From Pterobdella sp. o SKG-2022 (lineage: Eukaryota > Annelida > Clitellata > Hirudinida > Piscicolidae): a DNA stretch of 64,000 nucleotides. Made by a program: the position numbers and the translations under genes. Location of the stretch: contig OZ038322.1 in assembly GCA_964035795.1 (NCBI GenBank), positions 5,074,925 through 5,138,924 on the forward strand, in the 5' to 3' direction. A model generated the notes under the pieces. That model was given only the letters and a program-made list of their open reading frames with translations. It did not search any database and had not been told where the DNA came from. Positions 13,415-37,699 of this stretch are shown here, piece after piece; position 1 is the stretch's first letter, and every line of letters starts with the position of its first letter.

Positions 13415-13700
13415 GATGGGGGAATTTTGATCGAACGAAGCGTTAATCTTTTTGCTGAGTTGTGATTGGTTGCTGAAAATTTCAAAAATTTGTGGAACTT
13501 CGAAAAAAATATATAATTGAAACAAAAGGATTATTTTTTTCAAAATTTGCAAGAAAAATCTTAATTTGAAGCAACCAATCAAACCACAACAAAAAATTAA
13601 TCTTTAATAATTGTTTTTTTCAAAATTTCCGAAGAAAATCTAAAATTTTAGTAACCAATCAAGACAAAAATATTAACCTTCGTTTCGTTGCTCCCTCGCG
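13415..13700. repeat. imperfect foldback repeat
   Basis: The left side carries AACGAAGCGTTAATCTTTTT and then GATTGGTTGCTGAAAATTT. The right side carries, in reverse complement, the related ACGAAGGTTAATATTTTTG and GATTGGTTACTAAAATTTT. A third partial unit (CAACCAATCAAACCACAAC, about 13572) lies between them. This is probably a small non-autonomous element or a nested pair of them. Confidence 0.55.
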
Positions 13701-13904
13701 TTCTGATGCGCGGTAGTTGTCGAAATATTCCAATTTTACATTGTTTATTTGGAGATCTAACTTTGAAAATTATTCACAAATCATTTGATTGTAAATGATC
13801 GTTTTATATGAATAGTATTACATTTTTTGAAATCGAATAATTTATCGTGATTGTTAAGTCGAATTGTTTTTATTTATAAGTTGTTGATTTAACAATTATA
13901 CGTA

Positions 13905-14105
13905 GATTTATGGAAGAACTTTAGTAAATTTATTGAGCAAAAAACAGCTATAATTTTTGGTAAGTTTAGCCTTGTCATAAAACATTAGCAAAAAAAATAA
14001 ATAACTGAATAAATTTTTCCGCTAATGTTTTATGATAAGGCTAAACTTATCGAAAGTTATAGCTGTTTTTTGCTCAATAAATTTACTAAAGTTCCTCCAT
14101 AAATC
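13905..14105. repeat. MITE-like foldback element, 85-base arms
   Basis: The arms at 13905-13989 and 14021-14105 are nearly perfect reverse complements. They run from GATTTATGGA to the mirrored TCCATAAATC and share TTATTGAGCAAAAAACAGCT, with a 31-base AT loop between them. A single-arm relative occurs at 24464-24533 and a more diverged one at about 63776-63855. This supports a dispersed repeat family rather than a chance hairpin. Confidence 0.85.
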
Positions 14106-14465
14106 GATGTGACAAAATTGTCAAATATTATTTATGAGTAAATTAGGATGTCTCTAAAGTTGTTGATTATTAATAAACTCAATGCGTCTATTCTCCATCA
14201 CAATGATACTGGTGACAGAGGTCAGAATATAATCTAAGATTTTATAAACGTTAAATCTTAAAGGCAAATCTCTTAGAGTTGATAATAGTTTTCAAAGCAT
14301 GATTTGAAAGGTAAGGTACAAGGGGTTCATTATTGATGCGCGTTCACTTCTCGACATTTTTGGTCTCAAAAAATATTTCCCTGCTGAACTTTCATTTGAA
14401 AATTGATCAAATTTTTGATTTGACACTAGCAAAAATCTTTATAAGATGCTTATTAATATCGTTAG

Positions 14466-14640
14466 AGTATATTTTAGAAACACAAATTTTATTGAGCTAC
14501 AAAGATTTGATACTTAAAAATGATACAAAGATTTGATACTGGAAAACGATACAAAGATTTGGAACTTGGAAATGTTACTTAGTTAACGAAAAGCTTTGTA
14601 TCTCAATAAAATTTATCTGTGTTCCTAAATATAATAAAAT
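14466..14640. repeat. inverted repeat enclosing a short tandem repeat
   Basis: The arms at about 14468-14503 and 14592-14638 are complementary with some mismatches; both contain an AATTTTATTGAG / CTCAATAAAATT core. Between them ATACAAAGATTTGATACT-type units of about 26 bases are repeated three times. There is no coding capacity. Confidence 0.6.
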
Positions 14641-15042
14641 AATTGCTTTATGAAGACGTGTAGTTAATGAACCTATCTGAAGCATTAGAAAAAAAACAAA
14701 GTGAAATTGGTTGATTTTTAACCATTTAATTAATGCATCATTAAAATAAGGAGAATTTCGATTTTTATTTCTTGTAGCAAAGCAATATCTAAAGATGTTG
14801 ATGAAATATCAGTCTAAGATGAACTATTGAAAAAATCTATGTGAGAGGAGTTACGCAGAACATGTATAGTTTAGAAATAATTCCAGAATTTAAAATGAAT
14901 TAAACTTAAAAATACGACGCTGTGATGATACAACATGATTATTTTGAACACTAATAAAGAACGTTAAAAACGACAGACTCCACCAACACACACAAGTCTT
15001 CTCGCTACGTATAAATGTTATCATAATACTTCAACCAAATAG

Positions 15043-25582
<10,540 letters not shown>

Positions 25583-26188
25583 ATTATGTACGAGAAGTTT
25601 TTGAAAGTTTTATCAAAGTATTAACGTGCTGTTAATTCAATTTTTTCAGCTATTGTAAATAAAAAAACTTATAAATACTGTAAAGTTCCTTAAAAAAGTA
25701 AAACAAAATTTAAAAGTTAAATGATCTAAAGCGGATGAAGAAGTTGATTTTATAAAGTAAAAGTATAAATTCAAATTTAGTTTTGATTCCAATTTAAGCT
25801 AAAGTTTTTATTACAATATTCATTATTTTTCAAAACATTGAAACAATTTTGACATAAATTTTCTAGTAGATGGAATTTATCAATTAATATTGAAAAAGTT
25901 TTGAAAATAAATTTTTTCGATATTAAAACATAATATTTTTTTATATATACTAGCTTTTAGTCGTTTCAAAAAGAATATTGACATTTATAAACAAAGTATA
26001 AATATCGTGTAAATGGGCAAATAAATCGTTATTTTAACTTAAATTTTAATCCAATTGTTTTAATGATATTTTTATGTTATAAGTTAATTGTTTTTATTCA
26101 AGTCGATCTATTTTTTGAAAATTTAATGTGAATTTGGAATTTGTTTCCATCAGATCCTCGTTTGTGAAATGAGCCAAGTTCTCATGCC
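25583..26188. promoter_or_regulatory. candidate bidirectional promoter between MST kinase and MBD5/6
   Basis: Only 606 bases separate the two divergent start codons, so both 5' UTRs and promoters must lie here unless upstream non-coding exons exist. The sequence is AT-rich without a clear TATA box or CpG enrichment. Role inferred from position. Confidence 0.5.
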
Positions 26189-29100
26189 ATGCAAAACGAT
26201 CGATCATCGTCTTTCATGGAAGCTTTGTCGTTGGGTCCGCAAATGAACGAGCCAGCTGTTGCTGTTAGTGTTATGCAGCAACAACATGCCAGGTTTCCTT
26301 ACATGCCTTCTCAACACCACCAATATAACTATCTACAGCAACCTAGACAAGCCATTCCTAACAATATGGTTTGTTATAGAAATAATCCTGACATGCTGCT
26401 TTCTTCTCAGCACAATAATAACCAATACTATTACAACAATAGCACTATGCTTACCTATGGTGACTCTAGCTTGCATCCTCAAAATTTCAATAGACCCAAG
26501 TTGCAGATGTTTCCACCATCTCAAGAACAACCTTTTTATAGGCATATAAAACATCAGCAACAAATGTCTCCCATGCTGCAACACAACATGCATATGTACC
26601 ACAACTCCATGCACCAACACAGTGGCTACAGCCATTACATGCATGATGCACAACAGCAGTCTTATCCATCTTCATATTCTCTACAGAATAGTTGCTATGG
26701 TGATAGAATGCTTAAAAGTGACATGGATCACATGCAATATATGAGAGCCCCATCAGAAATACATTGCAAACCTAATCAGTTATATCAACATACAGATCCA
26801 CACATCCATAAACAATCATATCATAATTCTCCATCAATTCGTCCAATGTCATCCTGCAGCCATTTCATCCATTCACCATCCCAGCACCCCCACATAGAAC
26901 CACCCTTCACTAACTACTCTCAACCACATTTTCATTCTCCTCATAAAGCATTTTTTAATAAAGATTTTTCTCGAAATCAACTTTATCAAAATGCTTCATC
27001 CAATGAGCCATTTCACTTCCCCTCACCACAAAAAGATGTTCCTAAACCAGAACAAAATATTTTAAGCCCAGTTTCTTACCAACCTTTATCCATCAATAAT
27101 CAATTTAATTCAAATAATAAGGATATTAAGCAAACTATTGAATCTACAGTTATAAATAATCAAAGCATTGTTTCATCTAGTCATAAAACTAATGAAGCAT
27201 CAAATTTTGTTTCAAATGAACTTCAAAATATTAGTCTCCCACACCAAGTCAACACTTCAATCATTGACAAACAAATAGAACAAAAAAGTATATATATCAA
27301 ATCAAAAATCGAAGCAACAACCATATCTTCAACAGCAATTACACCAAATCTATATAGCAACATACAGCTGGCAAACATTAACAAATCATTGGCTGAAGAC
27401 ACAAACAAAGCTCTCTCTTCTAAAAATAAACCTATTGAAAATGCCACAAAGAATCTTAAAATGTCTTTGAAGGCATGCAGAACAAGGAAACGCAAGAGTG
27501 CATTAGTGGAGAAGTCTACAAGCAGTAAGGAAGTGCTTGTGCCTTTTGAGTGGAGGAGGGTGCTAGAGGGGGGAGCCATTGTCTACTATAGGTAGTAGCC
27601 TTCGAGTAGTTCTATATGACTTTATAAATCATTTTAAATAAGCACACTTTCACATATTATTTTATTCTCATAGTATTTCTAACCCCGTTAAAATGAAACT
27701 ATGGAGACAACAAATGATATTAATAATTATGTGTATATATTTCAAAGCCCAAGCAAGACAAAGCTGCAGTCCTTGGAAGAAATTTGTGAGTACCTGTGTA
27801 CTGAAGGCACATGCAAGTGTGGGCTGGTGTGTCCCTTGCACCCCTCTGAGGTTCGCTCTTTTCATACTTCTCAAACAAATGAGAGTTTTTTGTATATAAA
27901 TTTTCTATAAACTTTTTAGGGGTCTTTTTATTTTTTTTGCATTCTATGGTATTTGATCAATTTATTTTAATACTTCACCAATGTATTTTTAATGTTTTTA
28001 TGATTGATATATCAAATCTCCAGGTTTTTGAGTTTGATAGGGAGATCAAATCTAAGCATCTAACTAATTTCCATACTGTTCCCCCAACTGCAAAATGCTG
28101 GCATGAGAAAAAACTGCGAGAGATGGTCTCTCAAAAAGGTCAGTTCTGTGAACTTCGAACTGTTTCAATATATCAATTAAAAAAATATTTTTTCGACAGA
28201 GTTAAACAATGAAACGAAGCGAAGTAGGTTAAAAGAGAAGCGTCGATCAAAACTTGAAAGTTCTCTGTATCAGTCTTCCATTATAAACAAAGTTCTCAAA
28301 AAATCATCAGCCTCTTCTAACAAATCTTTCAAAAATTCAACACCTTCAAATCTGCCTGATAAATTGAATCTAGAAAATACTGCTCAAGCCTTTTTATCAA
28401 CAAACAGCAATTCTGCTTTTCATTCAAAGCTTCCATCAGACAAGAATCTTTGGGATAAAGGCAATGAATGCTGTGAAGATTATGACAGTGATGCTACTAA
28501 GTCTGTTTCAGACATGAGCACTAGCAATCAATACATCACTAGTGATGATGAAGATGATTACAGTATTCCAGTCAAATATAACTTCAATAAAATATTAGAA
28601 AAAAGTGATGCTAAAAATCTAAATATAAGTATTTCTATAAGTTCAAATGCAAATAATGAATCAGAAAAACAAAATTTTGTGCAAAGTACTGAAGACAAAC
28701 GAAAACTCAATCCAAATATTCAACTTGATAATAAAATCCATAACATTTCTCCAAATATTGCTGCAGTTTCTAGTAGTGCTATGTACATTTCGAACAACAA
28801 AGTTAAACCCACACAAAACCAACAACCTACTGATGTACCTTCTGGCAAAACACACTTGTTATCAAGACTTTCGCCTGTTTTTTCAACTTTAAAAGATGAA
28901 AACTCGCCCATAAAATTGGTAGAGAATATGGTTAGTGGTTTATTGGGAACAAAAAACAGCTTGGCTGAAGTAACTACACAAATCATGGCTAGTGAAACAG
29001 AGAAGAAAAAGAAAAGCGATTCATTCATTGAGTTTGTGGGCATTAAAAGGACGTTTTGCAAAGCAGCTATTTTCCCTAAAAGCTCACACAACGATAAAAA

Positions 29101-32100
29101 AACTTCTGGGAATGATAGTGTTCATAATATTTGCCGAAAACTCTCAGCAAGCAATAAACAATATTATAATAGTTTACATATGAAAAATAACAAGTTTGGT
29201 GATAAAAAGCATCGAGATGTTGATGCTTTTAAAAATAATGATAAATCATCAAAACAGTTTTTAAACAATTCAAATTTGCATAATATTACTAGCAAAACAA
29301 GTAAAAACGACAGCTCCTCGAATAATAGTGGCACAAAAACACTCTTACCTGAAACAAAGGCGAAGCAACAACACAGTGTATCTCTGCATTACAATTCAAT
29401 ACCTTTGCAACATCGGCAAATTAAAACCATATGCCAAGCCACCTCTATCACTGAAATGTTCTCCGATGATGAAGAGGAAGAAAATGGCGATTGTAAAGAA
29501 TTAAATTCTAGTATAAAAGAGAATGATATTAAAATAAAAACGAAAAAAGTTGAAACTGGTGGAAATAATGCTGTAAGTTTAAAAATTCACGAGACTGGAG
29601 ATTATAAATGCGATTCAGAGAAAGCTCCTGAAATAAAAGCCTCTAAAGAGGTGTCAGGTTTGAAAGATGATCCTGGTGAAGGGATGTATGCTGATATTAA
29701 GAATGAAAAATGTGATACTGGGGATTTTAAAGTACAGAAAGGTAATGTAAACGATCAAATAGACGATAAAAAGGTTAAAGATGAAAATTCCAAAAGTGAT
29801 TCAGTAATAAAAAAGAATGATGATGAAACAATACCAAAGTTGGAGAGTGATCCAAATGAAGTTGTTTGTATGAACAATATTGTTAAAAAAGAACATGAAA
29901 TCAATAATGAAAATAAAAATCAACAAGTTCCCAATCATGAAATAAATGAGGTTTTGAAAAATGACAAAATAAATAATTACAAAGTTATTAAAATCAACGA
30001 GAAGCCACTAAAATCAAACCCGTGTTCTTCAAGCGGAGTTTCGACTCTCCCTTGTGTCAATAGTGCCAGGCCAGTTTGTGATAAAAACAATGGGTTGAAC
30101 AACTCTTTTGAAGAGGGTGATGATGATGATTCCAGAGATACAATAGTTCAGAGTGCATTAGAAGTAGAAGAAGGAGGAAAAGAATCATCAAAAAATAATG
30201 AACGAGAGAAAAAAGAAGAGAATCCCGCGACAAAAAAAGAGACAAATCACAAAAAGTCGATGGAGTCTCATTTAATGATGCTTTCTCAATCTCCTGCCAC
30301 CTTGTTTATTCCTCAAGCAACTTTCCAGCATCCCGCTTCTGCTAATTATTTGCAATCACTTGCATTCAGTCAGGTGGGGCTGTTCCACTTTGGCAGGGTT
30401 CTCAACACCACACAAGCGTCACAAAATGCCACCACAACCACCACCACTGCTATCGAGGGTCTTACCACCAATACAAAGTCAGAACCATCAACTAGCTCGG
30501 GGTCTTCTGTAGAAAGTGTATTGAATGAGAGCCTAGCAAAACTGGCGGAGTCGTCAAAGGTATCAGTGGGAAGTCCCATGTTGTTGGTGTCCCAAGGCAA
30601 CACCTCACAACCTCAACTACTTGTTCCTGACTACAACACACTTGCTTCTTTTGCCACCTTACTGCCACTCCACAATCCCATCACGTTTTGCACTCCTACC
30701 CTCTTCACCCTGGCACCTCAGAACCCATTTGCTTTTGTTAGTCCCACCGGAGCTTTGCATATGATTACCACAAAAGTGAACAATAATGAAGGCAGTTGTA
30801 AAGATAAAAATAACGATAATATCACTAAAAACTTAGATGGTAAAAATGACAAATTGTACCAAGAAACGTCTGAAAGTAGGGATAAAGAACAAAACGTGAA
30901 GAAAAATGCATCCCCAAAGCCATGCCATGTTGCTCCAGATAGCACTGGAGATCCTGAAAACGTATCATCATCAGGCAAGGTTCAAGATGATGATGCCACT
31001 TCTGACAAGTTTTCCAAAGAAGACACAAATGATGAAGAAAAAGATGATCTCAGAAATGAACGAAAGCGATTCCTTAACAAAAGATCATTTAATTTCTATA
31101 CAAAAAATCGAAAAAGTTACAGCAATTCACCTGTTAATAAACGAAAGAACCTGTACTCCATGTCCCCAATGTATAACAAAAACAAAAGTTCGAATTCTGT
31201 TTTGAAAAGGAAAGATTGTAAAATAATATACGAGTCTTCTGATACTGATAATCATGATGATGAGGCTTATAATAAAAAAAATGAATTTGATTGCTTGAAT
31301 GTAAGAAAAAATGAAAAACTACGTCAAGATTATTCAGATATTAACTACGTTCGCAAAAAATCTTTTCCTACTTTACGTAAAAAGTTACACGTATTCCGAA
31401 AAGATAAAGAAGATTTTGAAGTTTTTAATGAAAATGAAATTATGAGGAAAGGGAGACGAATGAAAAGGAGGAGAAAAAGAAATAGTACAATTGATGATAT
31501 GGATTTCAAAAAGGAGGAGAGGCATTTAGACGGCAATTTGTACCCTCGGAGGGTTTTACGGAAGCGAAGTAAGCAGGTGTTCAAGGGCTTTTTCTTCAAG
31601 TACAAGTTGCGTCATAATGCTCGATTGCATCATTGTTGCTATGGGGAAAAGGGATGTGCAATGAGGGATGCCGATAAAGACGCCAGCAATGAGATTTCTT
31701 TTTGTTCAAGCTGTGATAATAAAAAAATAAACCTAAAAGACGATTTAAAAAGTGATGTATTTGAAAAAGTGTGCGCCACTAGTGATTGTATGGTAAGTAC
31801 CACAAACAACAACAGTCTCAATAACCTTTCAAATGGCAGCAAGTCCAACGAAATTAAGAAAGTTAAAAATTGCCTAGATAAAAAGTCAAAAAATGTATCA
31901 TTCCCTTCACCCGGCCTTATAGACACCACATCGACCACGCTTAAACATTCATCCATGCAATCTCCCATTTATTCCTCCACTTCTACAAATACCCTGCCAA
32001 GCAACACTGATGACCACTCCATACAGTCCAAAAGGATATCTAGCAACCACTCAAAACTACCCGATGAAGACAGGCCGGCCTCCACCACCAGCTCCGACGA

Positions 32101-33002
32101 CACTATCGGTTACTTATTTGATTGTTTCTTTGTTTTTCATTTTTGAAGGTTTTTAAGAGTTTTTAACTAGTGTTTTTATTCTATTTCATTTGAACGTATA
32201 CCTACACAGCAACCTTAAGCACTGACGATGTTGACTCCACAACCAACCTGCAAACGAACTTTTCCGTGGGAGATTTGGTGTGGGGACCTGCCAGGGGGTT
32301 TCCATCTTGGCCTGGCAAGCTTGTTTCTCAGTCGGATGTCAACGATGGCAAAGCCGACTCTGGAAAGGTATCTTTTTTCTCTTCTTAGAAAAAATTTGAT
32401 TGACTGATTGATTCCTACTTGTGCTTTTTGTTGAATTATTTTGTAAATTTTTAAATTGTCACACTGCAGTTATGGGTCAAGTGGTTCGGCGACAATTCAT
32501 ACGCACAAGCGACACTTTCTCAGTTGAAGACTCTTTCAGAAGGCCTTGAAACTCACCACAATGCCCGCAAGTCCCATCGGAAGTTAACTTTGCATTTTTG
32601 TGCCCTCAAAAGCATCTTCGTATTATTTCACTTAATAAAAATGTCATCTGTCACTAAAATAATTCACTTGTTATTAGATTATGAGTCAAAGATGAAATTG
32701 GAATCTAGTGGATATTATGAGTCATAACACGTATTGATTGCAGAGGTAGAAAGATGAACGCAGGTCTGGAGGCTGCCATCCAAGAGGCCATGTTTGAGTT
32801 GGACAAGCAGATGTTCGAAAAAAACAAATACCCAATATACTCAGATAGTGATGGTCCCCAAAAATCCTCGAAAGCCAACTCTGTTAATAAGGCTACCACC
32901 CTTGTTGAAGATTGCAGCCACCATAGACACATCATCTCTCTAGAAGATAGCGACCACAACAACGCTAGTGGCAGCAGTATTATTAAAAAGAGTAGGAGGT
33001 GA
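26189..33002 (+). CDS. MBD5: MBD5/MBD6-type methyl-CpG-binding-domain and PWWP protein
   Basis: This is a nuclear chromatin protein. Family members associate with the PR-DUB (BAP1-ASXL) deubiquitinase complex. Exons: 26189-27591, 27748-27850, 28024-28138, 28200-32108, 32210-32367, 32470-32582 and 32744-33002. All phases agree, giving about 2019 residues, longer than the roughly 1500 of human MBD5. The N-terminus is Gln/His/Met/Tyr-rich. The MBD (about residues 452-502) spans the first splice: [17 protein letters not shown], then [17 protein letters not shown] and [13 protein letters not shown]. The 3.9-kb exon 4 encodes a Lys/Asp/Ser-rich, probably disordered middle with one Thr-rich, less charged stretch. 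The PWWP domain (about 1862-1925) reads [20 protein letters not shown] and continues [13 protein letters not shown]. The C-terminal [17 protein letters not shown] is the conserved MBD5/6 tail. An upstream in-frame stop (26165) fixes the start. AATAAA occurs near 33025. MBD5 versus MBD6 is a vertebrate split. Confidence 0.92.
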
Positions 33003-36000
33003 ATTAGTAAATGTGTATATAATAGAATAAATTAGATGATTTTAGAACTTCATTGAGAGACGTTGTTTTGATGCTATCAATAGATACAACTAATGGTTTA
33101 GAGTCATGAAACCTTGTATAGATTTTAGTGCAAAATCCTGTTGAGTTACATTTATCTCTCGATTCTTCATCTAGTTTACAATGCACTAAGCCAATTCATA
33201 TATCTATAATGATAATTTTTGTGATTTAATCAATATACTTCATAATATTTTCAAACTTTCTACTCTCCTTTTCAACTAGATTAAGAAACTTTGCGATACT
33301 TGCTATTTAAATTGATCAATGTATAGTTTCCAAGTAATAATATTAAGGTACCACGTCATCATCAACCTATCACTCAACGCAATAGCATCATCATCACGTT
33401 TGAGCATTGGCAATTTCATTCTCTTTTTTGGACTTTTCCTTAATCACCACACGACATTTTAACGCCCTTAAATTTTTATGTTTGGCGCATCGTTTGAAGT
33501 TTTTTTGGAGTTTAACGTTTAGACATCTTTTGTTAGATCTTATTTTATTGAGCTTTTGTTTGTTCTTATTTTAATTCTCACGTTTAGCTTAAAAATCGCA
33601 TTTTTTGAATTATTTTATATATTGTGCTAATTGTAAATTTACTATTTCAAACCTAAATATTGTTAATATTACCAAAGATATTTCAATGACTGATAGATTT
33701 TTCATTATTTATCTTTCGGTTCCTTTGAATTTTGTTGGAATTGATTCTTCAATAAAAAACCTATAAATTTCAAAGCTTCCTTTATGCCTTGAATAGCTTA
33801 CGTCAGTTTATTTTATAAACGCTTACATCAGCTCACAACAGTTCTCTAATCTTTTGATTCGCTGATTAAAAGGATTATTCACAATAACCAGGCTATTTGT
33901 ATTAACCCTCAATAAACGTTATCCGAGTATTCACTGAAAACTGTCATTTTTTAAAAGCATTTAGTTAAACAATGGCTACCATTATAACGACCTCCTTTAA
34001 ATTTTCTGGGCTAAAATATCTTTAAAATGCATCTAAAGCTTAGCAGTTTATATAAACAGCAATAAAAATTTTAAGTAATATTTGATAGATTTTTTAAAAA
34101 ATAATTAAAAATAAAACTACTCTAAATAGCATATGATCATTACTTCAATTCAGGTAGTTCACAGTAAAGTTGTAATTATCAAAACGGTCTTATATAATCT
34201 CGAAAAAGATAAAATGCTTGTATTTTCTTCTATATTCTATTTCAAGTTTACTTATTGTTTTCGATTTATTTAAAGTAAATATAGAGAAAATCATCTAGTG
34301 CAAAAAAGATCGATTCGAAACTTTTTAATGAAATTATTCTTCCCTCGATAAAATCTAATATACCATCTTGTATTAACGAAGTTTCAACATTAAATTATTA
34401 TATAATACCCTTTTTTCATCTATTACTATCACTATTTATTACTGTTACTACCCACAACGTTGTATAAAAGCACTATTATTCGCAAACCTTTTGCTAATGT
34501 GGACCAACTCACAGGCTTTTTTTGAAGCTAATAAACAGAAGCCACAAATATAGTTTTTGTATTATCAAGTAATACTTCTGTCTTATGACGAAATACCTAT
34601 GTAACCTCTACAGGTAATGCACACGGTGAGATGAGCGAAGTTCAATAAAATTTTAAAATAACGAAATATAACAATATATAAATTTTAATTTATATAAAAA
34701 ACGACTTTCGTGCTTTTCACACCTTTTCAATGTCACAAAACTAAAAATACCTATGTGATTTTACTATTTAAGGCTCTCTTATGACTAATAGTAACTTTAA
34801 ATAAATAACAATAGTGTTGAAGCCTCAAACGACAAATAAAAAAGTTGATTATTTCATTGAGTTTCCAATATTAATTATCTCCTAGACAAAAGCTAAAAGT
34901 GAAAATTGTAAAGTTTACTTTATAAATTATCGTTAATTAATATTCAAACTTGAAAGCCTTTCTAAATCTCAATGTGATTTTCCACTAACCTAGACTACCG
35001 TTATGACAGCAGGATCTAAAAATGATATAATTTGCATTAATTTAATTCGATACACGCATCCAATAGTATGCAAATAATGTAGAGTTATGTCCGAGACACT
35101 TCACAACCTTCAGCTTTGAAGTTTTTATCGATGTTTTACATACAAGCGTCAACCATTCTCTTTCTAACATTGATTCTTGTATGTTTTCAAATCAGTTATT
35201 CGATGTGCGTGTTCTATAAATAGCTCGGCTGCGATTTTTAATATTATAATTTCGTATTTAATAATGTTGATTCTAGTATTTTTAAATTTCAATTTTAAAT
35301 AATTTAATTCGTTTATACATTGAGCTTATTATGCAAATAGGCCAAAAAGTTGTTTACGCATCGGCAGCCAATGAAAATGAAATAAATAAATAGGTCAGTG
35401 TCAAAAATGAGGCTAAAATAGTCTTTTTGTGGCTGATAATATTTTTGAGCATTACATTTAAAACCTTAACATTCACTAGAATTTTGTTCATTATGAATCA
35501 GCAACTAATGTTGGGAGTAGTAAAATCATAAACAAATGTAAAACAAATTAATCTTTATGAATATTTAATGCTTTATCAATATCAAACCTACAGTATTAAA
35601 TTAAATGTAAAATAGATGGTGAATCGGAATGAGTCGACTTGACAACAGCGCTGTTTGAGAATCATGGTTGTTAAATTATTGACTTATGCAAGTCAAATAC
35701 CCAAGGTTATAACGTATTATTTCATCTTTAAGGAGCATGTTATGGCTATGATGACCCAATAACCCATTGTTTTCTGAGAGATTACAAAAGCTCAATTAAG
35801 TCCAGGTTAGTTATTTCAGTGAGAAATTACACTTCTCAATGTGTTAAGCCAATCAATAGTTATGAAATTTCTTCATACCTACCTACTCAGTTTAGATTTT
35901 GCCTTTCACACAAATGGTCAAATTATTTTTTTTTAAAATATTTTATTTGTTTTTCTTTTAGCCTGAATATAACTCAAGATTTATTTCTGAAATAAAAATT

Positions 36001-36137
36001 AAATCTGAATTAATCATAGTGGTTAGTCAAATTTAAAATGAAAGTCTCAAGTTTGCATGCATGTATTTCACACGCACACATACACACATGCATGTGAGAT
36101 TTCACTTCATATTGTTTACGAAACCCTACTGGATGTC
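33003..36137. other. intergenic, no gene seen
   Basis: AT-rich sequence with stops in all frames and no recognised repeat or coding region. A short CA-rich stretch (ACACGCACACATACACACAT, about 36068) occurs near the right end. It separates the MBD5/6 3' end from a possible promoter near 36.1 kb. Confidence 0.5.
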
Positions 36138-36147
36138 TATATATAAA
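36138..36147 (+). promoter_or_regulatory. candidate TATA box
   Basis: TATATATAAA sits about 30 bases upstream of a candidate first exon ending at 36258. In AT-rich DNA such matches are common, so the call depends on the clear splice donor that follows. Confidence 0.3.
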
Positions 36148-36169
36148 CCGAGATAACAATAACAATTTC

Positions 36170-36258
36170 TAAATTAGCGATCTAGGTAGTGTTGTTTTGA
36201 ATTTTAGAGATTATTCACACGAATTTGTTTCAAGGAATAGTGGTTTTGTACTCTATAG
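36170..36258 (+). other. candidate non-coding 5' exon of the F-box gene
   Basis: A GC-richer patch ends in CTCTATAG followed by a strong donor GTGAGTGAAG. The F-box ORF starts two bases after an acceptor (TTTTTTTGCAG, 40937-40947), so it needs an upstream non-coding exon. This is the best candidate I saw. If correct, the CR1-like LINE lies in that 4.7-kb intron. Confidence 0.3.
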
Positions 36259-37699
36259 GTGAGTGAAGTTTGTTGAAATTTTATTTTAATAAAAACTATA
36301 CATTTTTAAAAGTTGATTTTTATGGTGTGATTTGAGGATAGTGTTTTTAGAAATTTTTGTTTCACATATGCATTTAATTAATTTTATTTTTATCAAAATT
36401 AAGGTCAATTACCATTTAACTTTTTTAATACTTGCATTTAATTTTTTTTTTTGTTATATTTTTGGAAAGGTTCTTTTCCTTTAGTTTTTTGTCTATCAGC
36501 TGATGAACAAATGAAAAATTTCCATTATGAATTTTATTATTAAAATATTAATTTTCATATTTTGAAACACTGAACATGAATAACATCTGACATCATCAAC
36601 TTTAATTGACCTTGATCATTTATTATCATGCTTGTCTTCTTTTTGGTTATTGTGATACTTAGCTCAACTATAAACATTTCCACATTCAGTCAATCAATAA
36701 AAACCCCGATAAAACAATATAATATCCTTAAAAGAGCTCAGGGTATGGTATCAAAACAGGTTCATGAAGGCTTTTTTTATTGATATTTTAATTGGAAGAA
36801 CCAAGAAACTTCACATCAGTCTAGTTTAATCATCTCTGAGTAATATCTGGTGCATTTTTCACTTTGATAGGTTTGTAATTATTGATAATCAATAAGGTAT
36901 ATCTTGAGCTGTATGTTTGTTTCAACAAATTAACTATTGGATTTTTATTGAAAATAAAAATAACATTTTCAACTTAGCTCCCTATACTTAGTGAACTTTG
37001 AATTGGTTGTTTATAAGAAATGTAATTAAGCTTTTTTCAGGTTATGCTACTCATATTTCTCCTTAACTACAACATTGCTGCATCTAAAAATCATTATGTC
37101 AGCAAACTTTATGCAGAAAGAACATAAAATTTTTAACTATGGAAAAACATATTTTAATTTTATGAAAAAAGATAGAAAAATTTTTATGTTTTATTTATTC
37201 TATATGTACATTGATTTTTTGAGTTAATTTTTTTACTTTTATATATGGATATTCTAATAACTTACCATATAGAATTGAAAATTTGTACTTAGGATGTTTG
37301 TTCTATAATGATCTCGATTCTAAATTACGTTCAAAACCATGAAAGGAAACTTAATTTGAAAATTGTTAAGGTTATATTACGTAGACTTGTGCTTTTAATA
37401 CCAATTGAAATTCTCGATAGCTCTTATTCTATAGTAAGCGATTCTATTTCGCAACAGATTATTTAAGATTTTTGTACTTTTGAACTCTATGAAATAAGCT
37501 TTCATCATCGAAATGTATTTCACTGTTAAATTTGTTTATCGAGCAACAATCATTTGGTTCGTAAATGCTTTTCTTTTGAGGATAGACTTTATTCAAACTT
37601 CCCAATGTTTAGAAGAATTTAAATCAAACACTAAATAATACGAAGCTTTTCGTAATTTGAACTTACATTATATAGCATACAAACTATAAAACATTCTTA
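36259..37699. other. non-coding stretch, probably intronic
   Basis: No coding region was recognised. At 37636-37672 there is a copy of the palindromic AATACGAAGCTTTTCGTAAT segment also seen at about 16848. The rest is AT-rich. Confidence 0.45.

Larger units (their letters stand above)
13279..15042. other. intergenic region between POU2 and MST genes, rich in inverted repeats
   Basis: No coding region is visible. Three separate foldback structures are listed individually (13415-13700, 13905-14105 and 14466-14640). The two flanking genes are convergent, so this is the shared 3' space of POU2 (plus) and the MST kinase (minus). Confidence 0.6.
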
